DNA from: Stakelama pacifica
Lineage (GTDB): Bacteria; Pseudomonadota; Alphaproteobacteria; Sphingomonadales; Sphingomonadaceae
Reading direction: 5' to 3'
Assembly: GCF_004361835.1 (NCBI RefSeq)
Contig: NZ_SNWD01000009.1
Span: 62,001-126,000, forward strand
Length of the DNA stretch: 64,000 nt
This document shows positions 1 through 8,624 of this stretch, in pieces. The notes below the pieces were generated by a model, which was given only the letters and a program-made list of their open reading frames with translations, searched no databases and was not told where the DNA came from. Position 1 is the first letter of the stretch. Each line of letters begins with the position of its first letter. Both the position numbers and the translations under genes were made by a program.

Positions 1-1094
1 CCGGTCGATACGCGGCGTGACCATGCATCGCGCGTTTCGAACGCAACCTTGACCAGCGTGTCGATGCCCTTTCCGGTGGCGGCGGACACGGTTAGGACGG
101 TGACGCCCTTTGCCTGTGCGAGGCCCTCCTCAAGCGCTGCCTTCACGCCGTTGAACAGGCTGCTGGCGTCCTGCGCCACGTCCCATTTGTTGATCGCGAT
201 GATAAGCGCTCGCCCTTCCTGAAGCACGCTGTCGGCGATTTTCAGGTCCTGAAGCTCCAGCCCCTTGGTCGCATCGAGCAGCAGGACGACGACTTCGGCA
301 AAGTTCACCGCGCGCAGGGCATCGGCGACCGAGAGCTTTTCGAGCTTTTCCTGAACGCGGGCGCGTTTGCGCATGCCCGCCGTGTCGATCAGGCGGACGG
401 GGCGCCCTTCCCATTCCCAGTCGATCGCGATCGAATCGCGGGTAATGCCAGCTTCAGGACCGGTGAGCAGGCGGTTCTGCCCAAGCATCCGGTTGATGAG
501 CGTCGATTTGCCCGCATTCGGCCGCCCGACAATGGCGAGTTTGAGCGGCGGGTCGCCTGCTTCGGCTTCCTCAGCGGCGTCGAGTTCGGCCTGCACCCGC
601 TCAATATGCGGAAGCAGCGCCTCGAACAGATCGGCGACGCCGTCGCCATGTTCGGCGGACAGTTGCACCGGATCGCCCATGCCGAGCGACAGCGATTCGA
701 GAATACCCGATTCGCCTGCGCGCCCCTCCGCCTTGTTCGCGCCCAGAATGATCGGCGTGTCGGATGCGCGCAGCCAGCGGGCGATTTCCTCGTCGAGCGG
801 GGTGAGGCCGGCGCGGGCGTCGATGAGGAAGAGCGCGACATCGGCCTCCGCCACCGCCGCTTCGGTCTGCTGCCGCATCCGCCCGGGAAGCGACTGCGCA
901 TCCTCATCCTCATAGCCCGCCGTGTCGATGACGCGGAAATCGAGGCCGAGCAGATGCGCCTCCCCCTCCCGCCGGTCGCGGGTCACGCCGGGCTGGTCAT
1001 CGACCAGCGCCAGACGTTTCCCGACAAGGCGGTTGAACAGGGTGGACTTGCCCACATTGGGGCGTCCGATAATGGCAACAACGGGAAGCGGCAT
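1..1094 (-). CDS. der: Ribosome biogenesis GTPase Der (EngA), 3' end outside window
   Basis: Tandem-domain GTPase needed for 50S subunit maturation. My reading of the minus strand gives about 364 codons from an ATG at 1094. It begins MPLPVVAIIGRPNVGKSTL, with a first P-loop (GRPNVGKS) near residue 9, and a second G domain starts near residue 180 with GRPNAGKS. A DTAG G3 motif is visible in both domains and NKWD in the second. The C-terminal KH-like domain lies beyond the left edge, so the gene is partial because of the window boundary and not because it is broken. It follows bamB by 57 nt on the same strand, the conserved yfgM-bamB-der order of many proteobacteria, so one transcript is likely. 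Confidence 0.95.
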   Translation of the reverse strand, partial: MPLPVVAIIGRPNVGKSTLFNRLVGKRLALVDDQPGVTRDRREGEAHLLGLDFRVIDTAGYEDEDAQSLPGRMRQQTEAAVAEADVALFLIDARAGLTPLDEEIARWLRASDTPIILGANKAEGRAGESGILESLSLGMGDPVQLSAEHGDGVADLFEALLPHIERVQAELDAAEEAEAGDPPLKLAIVGRPNAGKSTLINRMLGQNRLLTGPEAGITRDSIAIDWEWEGRPVRLIDTAGMRKRARVQEKLEKLSVADALRAVNFAEVVVLLLDATKGLELQDLKIADSVLQEGRALIIAINKWDVAQDASSLFNGVKAALEEGLAQAKGVTVLTVSAATGKGIDTLVKVAFETRDAWSRRVST

Positions 1095-1151
1095 TCTGGC
1101 GGTCCTAAACGATTACGCGCCGGGCTTCACGCGTTACTCGCCGACATCATG

Positions 1152-2471
1152 TCAGCGAAAGGCAGTGATCCGGCCTTCATCGGAAAGCGTGTAGAGCATA
1201 TTGTTCGCGACGATCGGCGGCAGGCTGAACGCTTTGCCCACGTCGCGCATCTCGCCGATGCTGCCGTCGAGCGGATCGACGCTGGTCATCGCACCCCGGC
1301 TGCTGACGACATAGAGCTTGCCGCCCGCCATGACGGGGCCGGACCAGTAGATCGGGTTCTTTTTCTTCTTCTGGTTGCGATAGCCGGGAAGCTGCGCGAT
1401 CCAGCGGATCTTGCCGCTGTCGCGCGCGATGCAGAGCAGTTTGGCATCGCTCGCCATGACATAGATCCACTGGCCCGCGACCCAGGGAGTCTTGATGCCG
1501 GAGAGATTCTGTTCCCACAGGCGACGGCCGCTGAGAATGTCGACGGCGACCATGCGGCCGCCCTCACCGATCGCGAAGACCTCGTCATTGTCGATCACCG
1601 GGTCGGCATCGATATCGGCGAGCGAGGAAACCGAGGTGGAGACGGTGGTGCGCGAAAGGCTGTCGCCCCACAGCGACGCGCCGTTTTCATAGCGATAGGC
1701 GTTGAGTTCGCCCGAAGAGAACCCCGCGACCACGGACCCGCGCCCCGCAGCAGGGGCCGCCACGCCGAACACGCCCTGCGATTCGAGCGAGCCGGACTGG
1801 TTCCACACGACATCGCCGGTCTGCTGCGACAGAGCGAAGAGCTGGTTATCCTGGCTCATCACATAGACATTGCCGTTGGCGACGGTAGGGGCACCGCGCA
1901 GCGGGCCGCCGGGACGCTTGCGCCAGATCACGCTGCCGTCCGCTGCGTTCATCGCGACGACATCGCCGAGCCCGTTGGTGGCGTAGAGGCGGTCGCCCCC
2001 GACGCTCACCCCGCCGCCGAACAAAGCGCGCGCGCCCTGCTGTTCCTCGGTCGCGGTCGTGGCGGTCCAGCGCTCGGCGCCGGTCGCTGCGTCAAAGGCG
2101 TGCACCTTGCCATCGGTCCCCATGGCATAGAGCGTGCCGTTCGCCACCACGGGCGCAGCGGCCATCCGGACGCGGCTGGTATCGCCCGGAATATCGGCAG
2201 TCCAGACGGTCGAGAGAGAATCGCCAAGCGCGAGATTGCCCATCACCTTGGCAGCGTTGCCGCCCGGTTGCGTCCAGTCGCCATTGGCGACCGGCGCGGG
2301 CACGGTGACGGGAATGGCCGCGATGGTTTCGTCGGGCTTTACCGAGCTTTCGGAGGAAAGCACGGGCACCCGCTCGCCCAGAACGGGCGTCGATTTCTTT
2401 CCGCTGCCGCTGCACGCGCCCAGCGCGGCGGCAAATGCCAGTATCGCGGCGGAGGTCCTGAACTTCGTCAT
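1152..2471 (-). CDS. bamB: Outer membrane assembly lipoprotein BamB (PQQ-like beta-propeller)
   Basis: Lipoprotein component of the BAM complex, which inserts beta-barrel proteins into the outer membrane. The 439-residue protein starts with a signal peptide ending in a lipobox (LGAC, Cys near residue 20). Repeated beta-propeller blades follow, carrying motifs such as GTDGKVHAFDAATG, NGNVYVMSQD and WIYVMASDAKL, as expected for the eight-bladed BamB fold. Its ATG overlaps the stop of the upstream TPR gene by four bases (ATGA), so the two are translationally coupled, and der follows. In an organism with many TonB receptors (two in this window) the BAM pathway should be heavily used. The family call is confident. 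Confidence 0.94.
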   Translation of the reverse strand: MTKFRTSAAILAFAAALGACSGSGKKSTPVLGERVPVLSSESSVKPDETIAAIPVTVPAPVANGDWTQPGGNAAKVMGNLALGDSLSTVWTADIPGDTSRVRMAAAPVVANGTLYAMGTDGKVHAFDAATGAERWTATTATEEQQGARALFGGGVSVGGDRLYATNGLGDVVAMNAADGSVIWRKRPGGPLRGAPTVANGNVYVMSQDNQLFALSQQTGDVVWNQSGSLESQGVFGVAAPAAGRGSVVAGFSSGELNAYRYENGASLWGDSLSRTTVSTSVSSLADIDADPVIDNDEVFAIGEGGRMVAVDILSGRRLWEQNLSGIKTPWVAGQWIYVMASDAKLLCIARDSGKIRWIAQLPGYRNQKKKKNPIYWSGPVMAGGKLYVVSSRGAMTSVDPLDGSIGEMRDVGKAFSLPPIVANNMLYTLSDEGRITAFR

Positions 2472-3199
2472 CCTGCCTTTTGATCCTTCGCGTTCTTTTC
2501 ATCCGCTCCGCCCTTCGCGGCGGGCTTGGTCCCGGCACCGTCCAAAGCACCTGCCATCTGAACGGCACGTTGCCGGATCGAGTCGGGAATGGTGTCGGCA
2601 GCGGCAAGGTCGCTGAACATCTTCTTCGCAAGGTCGCGGCGCCCGCTGCGCAGATACGCGATGGCGACCATTTCGCCCGCGCTGCCGAACCAGGGGCTTT
2701 CCTTCATCGCGAAGGGGCGTAGCCGCTGAATCACCTGCTCGGGTTTGAGCGAATCATATTGGGCCAGCGTCTGGCGCACCACCGCGAGGTCGCGATAGGG
2801 TTGCGACACATCGTCATCGTTGGCGATTGCTTCGAACTTTGCCGCCGCGCCCTTCAGATCGTCTTTCTGCAGCAGCAGATCGGCCTCGACAAAGCGCGAA
2901 AGCGCGCGATAGCCGTCGATCTTCGACGTGGTCAGCGGCTGAAGCTGTTTCGACGCTGCGTCCACATTGTTGTTGCCCAGCGCCTCAATCGCCGCATTAT
3001 ATTCGATGCCCGCCTTTTCCGCGCGGACATGCTTTGCGTGGACCCAGTACATCGTGCCCGCGACCGCAGCGATCACGACGACGACAGCGACGACGATCCA
3101 CAGGCCATAGCGTTTGCCGAAGCTCGCAAATTGCTCGCGGCGCATCTCTTCATCGACTTCGCGGAAAAACGCCTCGTTGGACTCGGGGGACAAGGCCAC
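2468..3199 (-). CDS. YfgM-like TPR membrane protein
   Basis: 243-residue protein with a short cytoplasmic N-terminus (EVDEEMRREQ), one membrane segment at about residues 32-52 (WIVVAVVVVIAAVAG) and a periplasmic TPR-like helical region. Members of the YfgM family are ancillary subunits of the SecYEG translocon and periplasmic chaperone network. The start is GTG, with GGAG about 10 nt upstream. The C-terminus is Lys/Ala-rich and low complexity (AAKGGADEKNAKDQKAG). It is the first gene of the yfgM-bamB-der cluster, which supports the assignment better than sequence alone. Function here is inferred from family and context. Confidence 0.85.
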   Translation of the reverse strand: MALSPESNEAFFREVDEEMRREQFASFGKRYGLWIVVAVVVVIAAVAGTMYWVHAKHVRAEKAGIEYNAAIEALGNNNVDAASKQLQPLTTSKIDGYRALSRFVEADLLLQKDDLKGAAAKFEAIANDDDVSQPYRDLAVVRQTLAQYDSLKPEQVIQRLRPFAMKESPWFGSAGEMVAIAYLRSGRRDLAKKMFSDLAAADTIPDSIRQRAVQMAGALDGAGTKPAAKGGADEKNAKDQKAG

Positions 3200-3270
3200 G
3201 TTGTATCAGCTCCGGGGAAAAGGGGGTGTAAAGGCGCGGACCTTAGCCGCGACGGAGACAAAAACCTAGA

Positions 3271-4128
3271 TCAGTTCTTCGGCGCATAAATCTGTCCCTC
3301 GCCGGGAAATTCCCGCGCGCGGACATCACGGGCATAGGTTTCGACCGCGGCAGAAATACGGCCGGCCAGATCGTCGAATTTCTTCACGAAGCGCGGCGTG
3401 CGTTCGAACATGCCGAGCATATCGTCGACCACCAGCACCTGACCGTCGCATCCCGCCGAAGCGCCGATGCCGATCACCGGGCAGGAGACCGATTCCGTGA
3501 TGGCGAGCGCGAGCGGTTCGACCACGCCCTCGACCACGAGCGCAAAGGCACCGGCATCGGCGATGGCGTTCGAATCGGCGAGAATCTTTTCCGCCTCCGC
3601 CTCGCTTCGCCCCCGCGCGCCATAGCCGCCGAGCATGTTCACTGCCTGCGGGGTGAGGCCGACATGGCCGAATACCGGAATGCCGCGTTCGACCAGAAAG
3701 CGCACTGTCGGGGCCATCGCCGCCCCGCCCTCCAGCTTCACCGCCGCCGCGCCGGTTTCGGCGAGCACCCGCGCAGCGGCGCGAAACGCGGCTTCGGGGC
3801 TTTCTTCATAGCAGCCGAACGGCATGTCGATGACGACCAGCGCATGATGGCTGCCGCGCACTACCGCCGCGCCATGCGCGATCATCATGTCGAGCGTCAC
3901 CGGCAGCGTGGAAGGCAGGCCGTAAATCACCTGCGCCAGACTGTCCCCGACCAGCAGCACGTCGCAATGCGGGTCGAGCAGTTGCGCCATGCGCATCGTA
4001 TAGGCGGTGAGCATCACGATCGGCTCGCCCCCCTTGCGCTCCCGGATGGCGGGTACGGTGAGCCGCTTCATCGGTGCGGGCACCGGCGTTGCGCGGCTGG
4101 TGGCAGTGTCGAGCGTATAGGTGGACAT
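3271..4128 (-). CDS. panB: 3-methyl-2-oxobutanoate hydroxymethyltransferase
   Basis: First committed step of pantothenate synthesis: transfer of a hydroxymethyl group from methylene-tetrahydrofolate to 2-oxoisovalerate, giving ketopantoate. The 285-residue length is usual for PanB. Visible family motifs are [22 protein letters not shown] (with a metal-ligand Asp), [17 protein letters not shown] and the catalytic-Glu region [11 protein letters not shown], followed by [15 protein letters not shown]. The ATG is preceded by AAGGAG at good spacing. The gene stands alone: panC is not adjacent, and the upstream region is shared with the divergent membrane protein/XRE pair. No terminator was recognised in the 71 nt before the yfgM-like gene. 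Confidence 0.96.
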   Translation of the reverse strand: MSTYTLDTATSRATPVPAPMKRLTVPAIRERKGGEPIVMLTAYTMRMAQLLDPHCDVLLVGDSLAQVIYGLPSTLPVTLDMMIAHGAAVVRGSHHALVVIDMPFGCYEESPEAAFRAAARVLAETGAAAVKLEGGAAMAPTVRFLVERGIPVFGHVGLTPQAVNMLGGYGARGRSEAEAEKILADSNAIADAGAFALVVEGVVEPLALAITESVSCPVIGIGASAGCDGQVLVVDDMLGMFERTPRFVKKFDDLAGRISAAVETYARDVRAREFPGEGQIYAPKN

Positions 4129-4195
4129 GGGACTGCTCCTTAACGGCTGTGGAAACCATGCGCCAGCAGTGGCAACGCCTGCGTTTCCTATATTT

Positions 4196-4227
4196 GACTC
4201 GATGTTCGTTATACTTTACATCGAGTC
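4196..4227. promoter_or_regulatory. Perfect 10-bp inverted repeat, candidate operator
   Basis: GACTCGATGT and ACATCGAGTC form a perfect inverted repeat with a 12-base centre that contains TATACT. It lies 27 bases upstream of the likely ATG of the small membrane protein whose operon encodes an XRE regulator. Position and symmetry fit an autoregulatory operator overlapping the promoter. Which protein binds it is inference. Confidence 0.55.
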
Positions 4228-4254
4228 GTATTGAAGCAACATTGGGAGGATGAA

Positions 4255-4692
4255 ATGGCCTATCGCGAAAAGCTCGCCTGGTTGACGCTGGCGGTCATGC
4301 TGATGACCTATTCGGTCTATTTCCTGATGGTGGCGCTATGGATCGCGCCTGCCCCACCCCAGGGCGCGGCGATGCTGCATATGCTGGTGCTGTTCGCAGG
4401 CGTGACCGTGGTGCAGGCGGTGCTGGTCGCGATCGGCGCGGCGTTGCTTGCGGTGCGCGCACGCGCCGATGGAGAGGAGCGCGCGGACGAGCGCGACCGG
4501 GCGATTGCGCGGCGGGGAACGCATATTGCTTATTATGTGCTGATGACCGGCATGGTGCTGGTCGGGCTGGTGATGCCGTTCGGCGAGGCACGATGGAAGA
4601 TCGTCAATGCGGCGTTGCTGGCGCTGGTGCTGGCCGAAGCGACTCGCCATGCGGTGGTGGTGCTGAGCTATAAGCGGGGCTGGCATGGCTAA
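4255..4692 (+). CDS. Small multi-pass membrane protein paired with XRE regulator
   Basis: 145 residues with about four hydrophobic segments (roughly 8-28, 40-62, 86-106 and 112-130). A charged cytoplasmic stretch between helices 2 and 3 carries a DERDRAIARRG motif. DERD-type motifs occur in a family of small membrane proteins encoded beside short XRE repressors; their biochemical role is not established. An in-frame TTG exists 24 bases upstream, but the ATG with GGGAGGA 4 bases before it is the better start. The 3' end overlaps the XRE gene by 8 bases, so the two are co-translated. No function should be inferred beyond being the partner of the regulator. Confidence 0.7.
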   Translation: MAYREKLAWLTLAVMLMTYSVYFLMVALWIAPAPPQGAAMLHMLVLFAGVTVVQAVLVAIGAALLAVRARADGEERADERDRAIARRGTHIAYYVLMTGMVLVGLVMPFGEARWKIVNAALLALVLAEATRHAVVVLSYKRGWHG

Positions 4693-4900
4693 ACCACCGA
4701 TCAGCAATCAGATTCGCACGCTGCGTTTCCTGAGCGGCGAAATGACTCAGGCCGAGCTCGGCGAGCGCGTCGGGGTCACCCGCCAGACGATCGCGGCGAT
4801 CGAACAGGGCCGCTATTCGCCGACACTGGAAGCGGCGTTCCGCATCGCCCGGGTGTTCGGCAAGCCGCTGGAGGACGTATTCTGCTGGGAGGGGGAATAA
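4685..4900 (+). CDS. Short XRE-family HTH transcriptional regulator
   Basis: 71 residues forming essentially one Cro/C1-type helix-turn-helix: IRTLRFLSGEMTQAELGERV followed by VTRQTIAAIEQGRYSPTLEAA. It ends in FGKPLEDVFCWEGE, the signature tail of the short YozG-like XRE regulators. There is no ligand domain. It is translationally coupled to the upstream membrane protein, and its likely target is the perfect palindrome in front of that gene. A sensor relationship in which the membrane protein controls the regulator is plausible but unproven. Confidence 0.88.
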   Translation: MAKPPISNQIRTLRFLSGEMTQAELGERVGVTRQTIAAIEQGRYSPTLEAAFRIARVFGKPLEDVFCWEGE

Positions 4901-4903
4901 GCC

Positions 4904-5251
4904 TCAGAGCAGCGCATCGCCATAGTCGCCGGGTTTGAACCCGACGAGCAGCCCGCCGGGATGGGTGAGCACCGGGCGTTTGATCATCGCGGGTTGTTCG
5001 ACCATCAGCGCGATCGCTTTGTCGCGGTCGAGCCCCTGCTTCGCCTCATCGGGCAGTTTGCGGAAGGTCGTGCCCGCCTTGTTGAGCAGTTTCTCCCACC
5101 CCACCCGCTCGGCCCAATGCTGGAGCGTAGCGGCGTCGATCCCGTCAGCGCGGTAATCATGAAAGCGATAGGCAATGCCGTTTTCGTCCAGCCATAGCCG
5201 CGCCTTCTTCATCGTGTCGCAATTGCGGATGCCGTAGATGGTGACTGTCAT
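4904..5251 (-). CDS. ArsC/Spx-family reductase-like protein (YffB type)
   Basis: 115-residue thioredoxin-fold protein of the ArsC/Spx superfamily. It starts TVTIYGIRNCDTMKKARLWL, with a single Cys in the NCDTMKKA motif as in YffB-type proteins. The later motifs NKAGTTFRKL and IKRPVL support the family. The YffB type is usually annotated as arsenate reductase-like, but true arsenate reduction is unproven, and no ars genes lie nearby. The gene is convergent with the XRE gene, with only 3 bases between stops and no terminator visible. Confidence 0.85.
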   Translation of the reverse strand: MTVTIYGIRNCDTMKKARLWLDENGIAYRFHDYRADGIDAATLQHWAERVGWEKLLNKAGTTFRKLPDEAKQGLDRDKAIALMVEQPAMIKRPVLTHPGGLLVGFKPGDYGDALL

Positions 5252-5343
5252 GGGTGTGTTTTAACAGGGAAACGAGCGCGGGGGCAGCGGGTTTTTGGGC
5301 GGGTGTGGGAGGCGGGTTGCGCCCGGTTTCGGACGTGCGCCTC

Positions 5344-5667
5344 CTAGAGCAATAGCCACTTAACGAGCCCGGCCCCAGCGAGTAGGACCAAGGCGCAACC
5401 CCACCACGGGATAGGCGTGCCGTCATCATATTCGCCGTGATCGACATACCGGCGCACCTCTCGCCTTTGATGCGACCCGTATGCGTCGTCGCGGCATCGG
5501 ATGTCGGCGTCGTCAAGATAACGATGCACAGCCTCTGGCGTCGCGTCGATTGGTAGTTCCCGCTGAAGCTCGCTCGAAAGCCGCTCCACCTCAGCCCAAT
5601 CGACGGGCTTGTGCTCTTCGACAGCCAGAATGACTGCCAAGCGCTTACGCAACTCGTCCATGTCCAC
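5344..5667 (-). CDS. Hypothetical protein with C-terminal membrane anchor
   Basis: 107 residues, not recognised. The N-terminal two thirds are hydrophilic and acidic (VDWAEVERLSSELQRE, then YLDDADIRCRDDAYG). The last 20 or so residues are hydrophobic (WWGCALVLLAGAGLVKWLLL), suggesting a tail-anchored or single-pass protein. Base composition and codon choice are less strongly biased than in neighbouring conserved genes, which together with the divergent lipoprotein gene next door suggests recent acquisition or weak selection. It is a real ORF candidate but not certain. Confidence 0.5.
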   Translation of the reverse strand: MDMDELRKRLAVILAVEEHKPVDWAEVERLSSELQRELPIDATPEAVHRYLDDADIRCRDDAYGSHQRREVRRYVDHGEYDDGTPIPWWGCALVLLAGAGLVKWLLL

Positions 5668-5752
5668 GCCGACAGACTACCGTTGCCGTCACTAAGCGCA
5701 ACGTCCGCTTCCGCCCATTTGCCGACACTCGGCTATCATGAGAGAAAGAGTG

Positions 5753-6100
5753 ATGCGAGTTTCCGCTTTGCCGTTGATCAGTCTGCTGCTGCTGTCGTGC
5801 CAAGGCCGGCCTGAGACTATTAGCTATTTCGAGAAAGTCACTGGGGTAGAGCTCTGCCAAGGGGCGACTGTGCGTAATCTAAACGCTGAATCTCCCGACC
5901 GATCACCCGGCTTCGACAGCATTTACGTTGTGCTAGTTAAAATGCCGTCGAGCTGCAGAAGTGCGTTTCAGCAAGCGATAGAACGTCGAATCGGCGCTGC
6001 GTGCGAGCAGGGCAAGCGATGTGCAGGGAACACTACCGAAGGTGACTTCATCGAAATTCAGCCGACTTCCGCCGGATTCCGGGTCACTCAGTCCACGTGA
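5753..6100 (+). CDS. Hypothetical small lipoprotein
   Basis: 115 residues from the second of two in-frame ATGs (the other is at 5738). A short signal peptide ends in LLLLSC, a plausible lipobox. The mature part has four further Cys (LCQG, SSCR, AACEQ, RCAG) that could form disulfides in the periplasm. No family was recognised. Its A+T content is visibly above that of the flanking genes. It is divergent from the preceding hypothetical gene and is followed by a pair of REP-like palindromes. Confidence 0.5.
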   Translation: MRVSALPLISLLLLSCQGRPETISYFEKVTGVELCQGATVRNLNAESPDRSPGFDSIYVVLVKMPSSCRSAFQQAIERRIGAACEQGKRCAGNTTEGDFIEIQPTSAGFRVTQST

Positions 6101-6132
6101 GCACGAACGGCTTGTATCCACTAAGTCCTGTC

Positions 6133-6206
6133 ATTCCCGCGAAAGCGGGGATCCAGTGACGCGGGCGGGGTCTTGCGTTTCGCTGGATTCCCGCTTTCGC
6201 GGGAAT
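6133..6206. repeat. Inverted pair of REP-like palindromes
   Basis: Two copies of a short element in opposite orientation: ATTCCCGCGAAAGCGGGGAT followed by CCAG (6133-6156), and its complement CTGG then ATTCCCGCTTTCGCGGGAAT (6183-6206). Each copy folds into a GC-rich hairpin with a GAAA/TTTC loop. A third copy lies between rpoA and rplQ (from 6544 + 20000, i.e. position 26544), so the element is dispersed. It resembles REP/BIME sequences. Confidence 0.75.
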
Positions 6207-6308
6207 ACGGGCGTGCGGCGGGGGTAGCGGGAACCGGACGAAAGTTTCGCGGCGGATTCCGGGCGGTTATCCAATTGCGCCGTGGTTCGGGGGCGGTACA
6301 AAGGCGGC

Positions 6309-6749
6309 ATGGTCTTTGTCAGCATCACCCGGCTGCGCGTCCGGTCGTGGCGGTTCATGCCTGCCTTCTTTCTGCATGCCCGCAGGATCATAGCACAGAC
6401 CGGTCGGGCGGAAGGCTTTGTGCGCGGGTCGCTGCTTCGCGATCGGAAACTGACCTTCTGGACCATGACGCTGTGGCGCGAGCAGGCCGATATGAAGCGC
6501 TATATGGCGAGCGGCGCCCATCTTAAGGCCATGCCGAGGCTGAGCCGCTGGTGCGACGAGGCAAGCGTGGTGCACTGGACGCAGGACGATGCCGCCGCGC
6601 CCGACTGGCGCGAAGCCGATCGCCGGATGCGCGAAGCGGGCCGCCCGTCGAAAGTGCGCCATCCCTCCGCCGATCATCAGAACCTGACCTATGCTGCGCC
6701 GAGAACCAGCGGTGCAGTGGCGATCAGGCCGGTGCGGGCGAGGCGATAG
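6309..6749 (+). CDS. DUF3291-like (dimeric alpha/beta barrel) protein
   Basis: 146 residues from an ATG preceded by AAAGGCGG; an in-frame start at 6282 is less likely. The opening VFVSITRLRVRSWRFMPAFF, then GFVRGSLLRDRKLTFWTMTL and MKRYMASGAHLKAMPRLSRW, match the pattern of DUF3291/antibiotic-monooxygenase-like alpha-beta barrel proteins, which often monitor or degrade small aromatic molecules. No catalytic residues can be assigned from sequence alone. The C-terminal tail (EGRPSKVRHPS) is Arg-rich. It appears monocistronic. Confidence 0.7.
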   Translation: MVFVSITRLRVRSWRFMPAFFLHARRIIAQTGRAEGFVRGSLLRDRKLTFWTMTLWREQADMKRYMASGAHLKAMPRLSRWCDEASVVHWTQDDAAAPDWREADRRMREAGRPSKVRHPSADHQNLTYAAPRTSGAVAIRPVRARR

Positions 6750-6852
6750 GCGCTGCGCATCGTCGGGCGGCATGCCGCCTTGGGCCGCCGTTCGTCCCGT
6801 TCGCTCACGAGCGTCCTATAATGGCACCGGGAGCCAGTATCGGAGGTGAAGA

Positions 6853-7989
6853 ATGTCGGAAAATCCGGGGCTGAATGCGTCGTGGCACGAAGAGCCTTCG
6901 GCCGACGATTATGCGCGGATCATCGACGTGCTTGTACAGGACCTGTCCGACGGGCTCGACCATCCCGATCTCTGGCCCGTTTTTGGCCAGTTTCTCGACC
7001 ATTTTCCGCTGCTCCCGGTGTTCGTGACGCATCGCCTGAACCAGCAGCAGCGGGAGCCGCATGTCAGGGCAGCGCTGACCGCAATTGTCGCGCTCTGCCA
7101 TAGCGCGCAGGGCAATGCCGATCTCGGCGTCGCCGAAATCCGGCGGGCGGGTTTTGTGCGTCCTCATCCGTTGCTCGACGGGGTCAGGCAGCATCTGGGT
7201 ACCATCATAGCGGCAAGTGAGATCACCGGGTCCGATTACGAACTAAGCTGGTCGCCCGCCGTCGAAGCGATATTGCGACGCGAGCATATCTATCCCGCGC
7301 TCGATCGACGCTGGGAGGGAGTCTTTGCAGAGGGCGGGACAGTGCGCATTCCCGGCCACTGGCTCCCCGAACGCTATGCGTTCATGCCGCGCGGCGGTTT
7401 CGCGAATTTCGGTTCCTTCACCTATTGCCAGACTCCCGGAATGATACTGCCGTTCGAAGCGGGCCGCTACACTTCGGTCGCTATCGGCGTCAGGGTCATG
7501 GGTCCGGCGCATCCGACCGACTGGGTATCGACGCATTTTTGGCCATATCGCGAGAATATGGCGCAGCTTGCGCAGCAGGAATTCGGTCGCGACGTGCCGT
7601 TGCGGGCGTTCGATACATATTACGGGCCGGTCCGGATCGGCAATGATGCCTGGATAGGTGAGGATGTGCTCATCAAGGGCGGGGTGACGATCGGCGACGG
7701 CGCCATCGTTGCCGCAGGGTCGGTCGTGACCAGAGACGTGCCGCCTTATGCCATTGTCGGCGGAGTTCCCGCCAAAATCATTCGCATGCGGTTTGATGAA
7801 AGCACCGTGGATCGCCTGCTCGCCAGCCGGTGGTGGGACTATAATTATGTCGATTTTGCCGCACTCGATCCGACCGACCCCAATCGCTTTCTCGACGGGC
7901 TAGAACCGATGATCGCGAACGGCAGGATCGAACCCTTCAAGCCGGGTCGAGTCCCGGTCGCGGCGCTGCTGCGCGCGGAGCTGGAATAG
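6853..7989 (+). CDS. CatB-like hexapeptide-repeat acetyltransferase with extra N-terminal domain
   Basis: 378 residues. The C-terminal half (about 160-330) is a left-handed beta-helix acyltransferase of the CatB/xenobiotic O-acetyltransferase type, with [40 protein letters not shown] and [15 protein letters not shown]. The first 145 or so residues form a mostly helical domain I do not recognise. CatB-type enzymes are usually near 210 residues, so this is a fusion or elaborated subfamily. The domain content suggests acetylation of a sugar or polysaccharide precursor using acetyl-CoA, but the substrate is unknown. The ATG has GGAGGTGAAG upstream. It converges on the lipoprotein gene, with 16 bases between stops. 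Confidence 0.85.
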   Translation: MSENPGLNASWHEEPSADDYARIIDVLVQDLSDGLDHPDLWPVFGQFLDHFPLLPVFVTHRLNQQQREPHVRAALTAIVALCHSAQGNADLGVAEIRRAGFVRPHPLLDGVRQHLGTIIAASEITGSDYELSWSPAVEAILRREHIYPALDRRWEGVFAEGGTVRIPGHWLPERYAFMPRGGFANFGSFTYCQTPGMILPFEAGRYTSVAIGVRVMGPAHPTDWVSTHFWPYRENMAQLAQQEFGRDVPLRAFDTYYGPVRIGNDAWIGEDVLIKGGVTIGDGAIVAAGSVVTRDVPPYAIVGGVPAKIIRMRFDESTVDRLLASRWWDYNYVDFAALDPTDPNRFLDGLEPMIANGRIEPFKPGRVPVAALLRAELE

Positions 7990-8005
7990 CGGCGGGTTCG
8001 TTTGT

Positions 8006-8608
8006 CTATTTGCTTGCCCGGCACGCACGCACCACTTGCTTGAGCGGCCCGGCGACCGGGACCGATAGCGGGGCGCGGCCGTCGAGATCGGTCTCCAGCG
8101 TGCCCTTTGCCGCGAGCAGGCGGTCGAGCCACGGGTCGCGCAGCGGCATGCTGCCGCTATAGGCCGGGGGATCGCCGCCGTCGGAAAAGGCGCGGACGAG
8201 CGAAGCGCCGCCGACCAGCGACAGGTTGAGCGTGACGACGCGGACCGAAGACGCTTCGTCGGTGGTCCTGCGAAAGATCAGCGCATCGTGGGCGCGGTCG
8301 CAGGTGACGGTGATGCTCCCCTCCCCGTTCGGCGGGCCGAAAATCGCGACCGGGCCGGGACTTGCCGAACGGGCATACCAGCGGCTGGCGCGGCCCGGCG
8401 CCGGGGGAAGCGTTGCGGAGGGATCGGCGACGAGGCGCGGCTTCACCACCGGCGGTTCGTTTACCGACGGAGCGGGCGGAGGTTCGGGCGCAGCGTCCGA
8501 TTGCGGCGCGGCGCGGTTGGCGGACGCGTCCGTGCCGTCCGAACAGGCGGTGAGCGCGATCAGCGCCGCGCCCATCGCCAGCGCGCCCAGCGTGTGCCGC
8601 ATGGTCAT
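8006..8608 (-). CDS. Hypothetical lipoprotein A
   Basis: 200 residues. A signal peptide ends in LTAC (lipobox), followed by a Pro/Ala-rich linker (SDAAPEPPPAPSVNEPP) and a compact C-terminal domain (VTCDRAHDALIFRRTTDEAS, then VRVVTLNLSLVGGASLVRAF). I do not recognise the domain. It lies 16 bases downstream of another lipoprotein gene on the same strand, so the two are probably co-transcribed envelope proteins. A second in-frame ATG two codons in is an equally possible start. Confidence 0.72.
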   Translation of the reverse strand: MTMRHTLGALAMGAALIALTACSDGTDASANRAAPQSDAAPEPPPAPSVNEPPVVKPRLVADPSATLPPAPGRASRWYARSASPGPVAIFGPPNGEGSITVTCDRAHDALIFRRTTDEASSVRVVTLNLSLVGGASLVRAFSDGGDPPAYSGSMPLRDPWLDRLLAAKGTLETDLDGRAPLSVPVAGPLKQVVRACRASK

Positions 8609-8624
8609 GCCCGCCGCGTTCGGA

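Noticed and set aside
606..2483. Long plus-strand ORF of 625 codons overlapping bamB and der
   Set aside because: It is a shadow of high-GC codon bias over real minus-strand genes; no domain is visible.
4194..4215. TTGACT and TATACT read as a promoter at the XRE operon
   Set aside because: The spacing is only about 10 bases, too short for a sigma-70 promoter; the palindrome reading is preferred.
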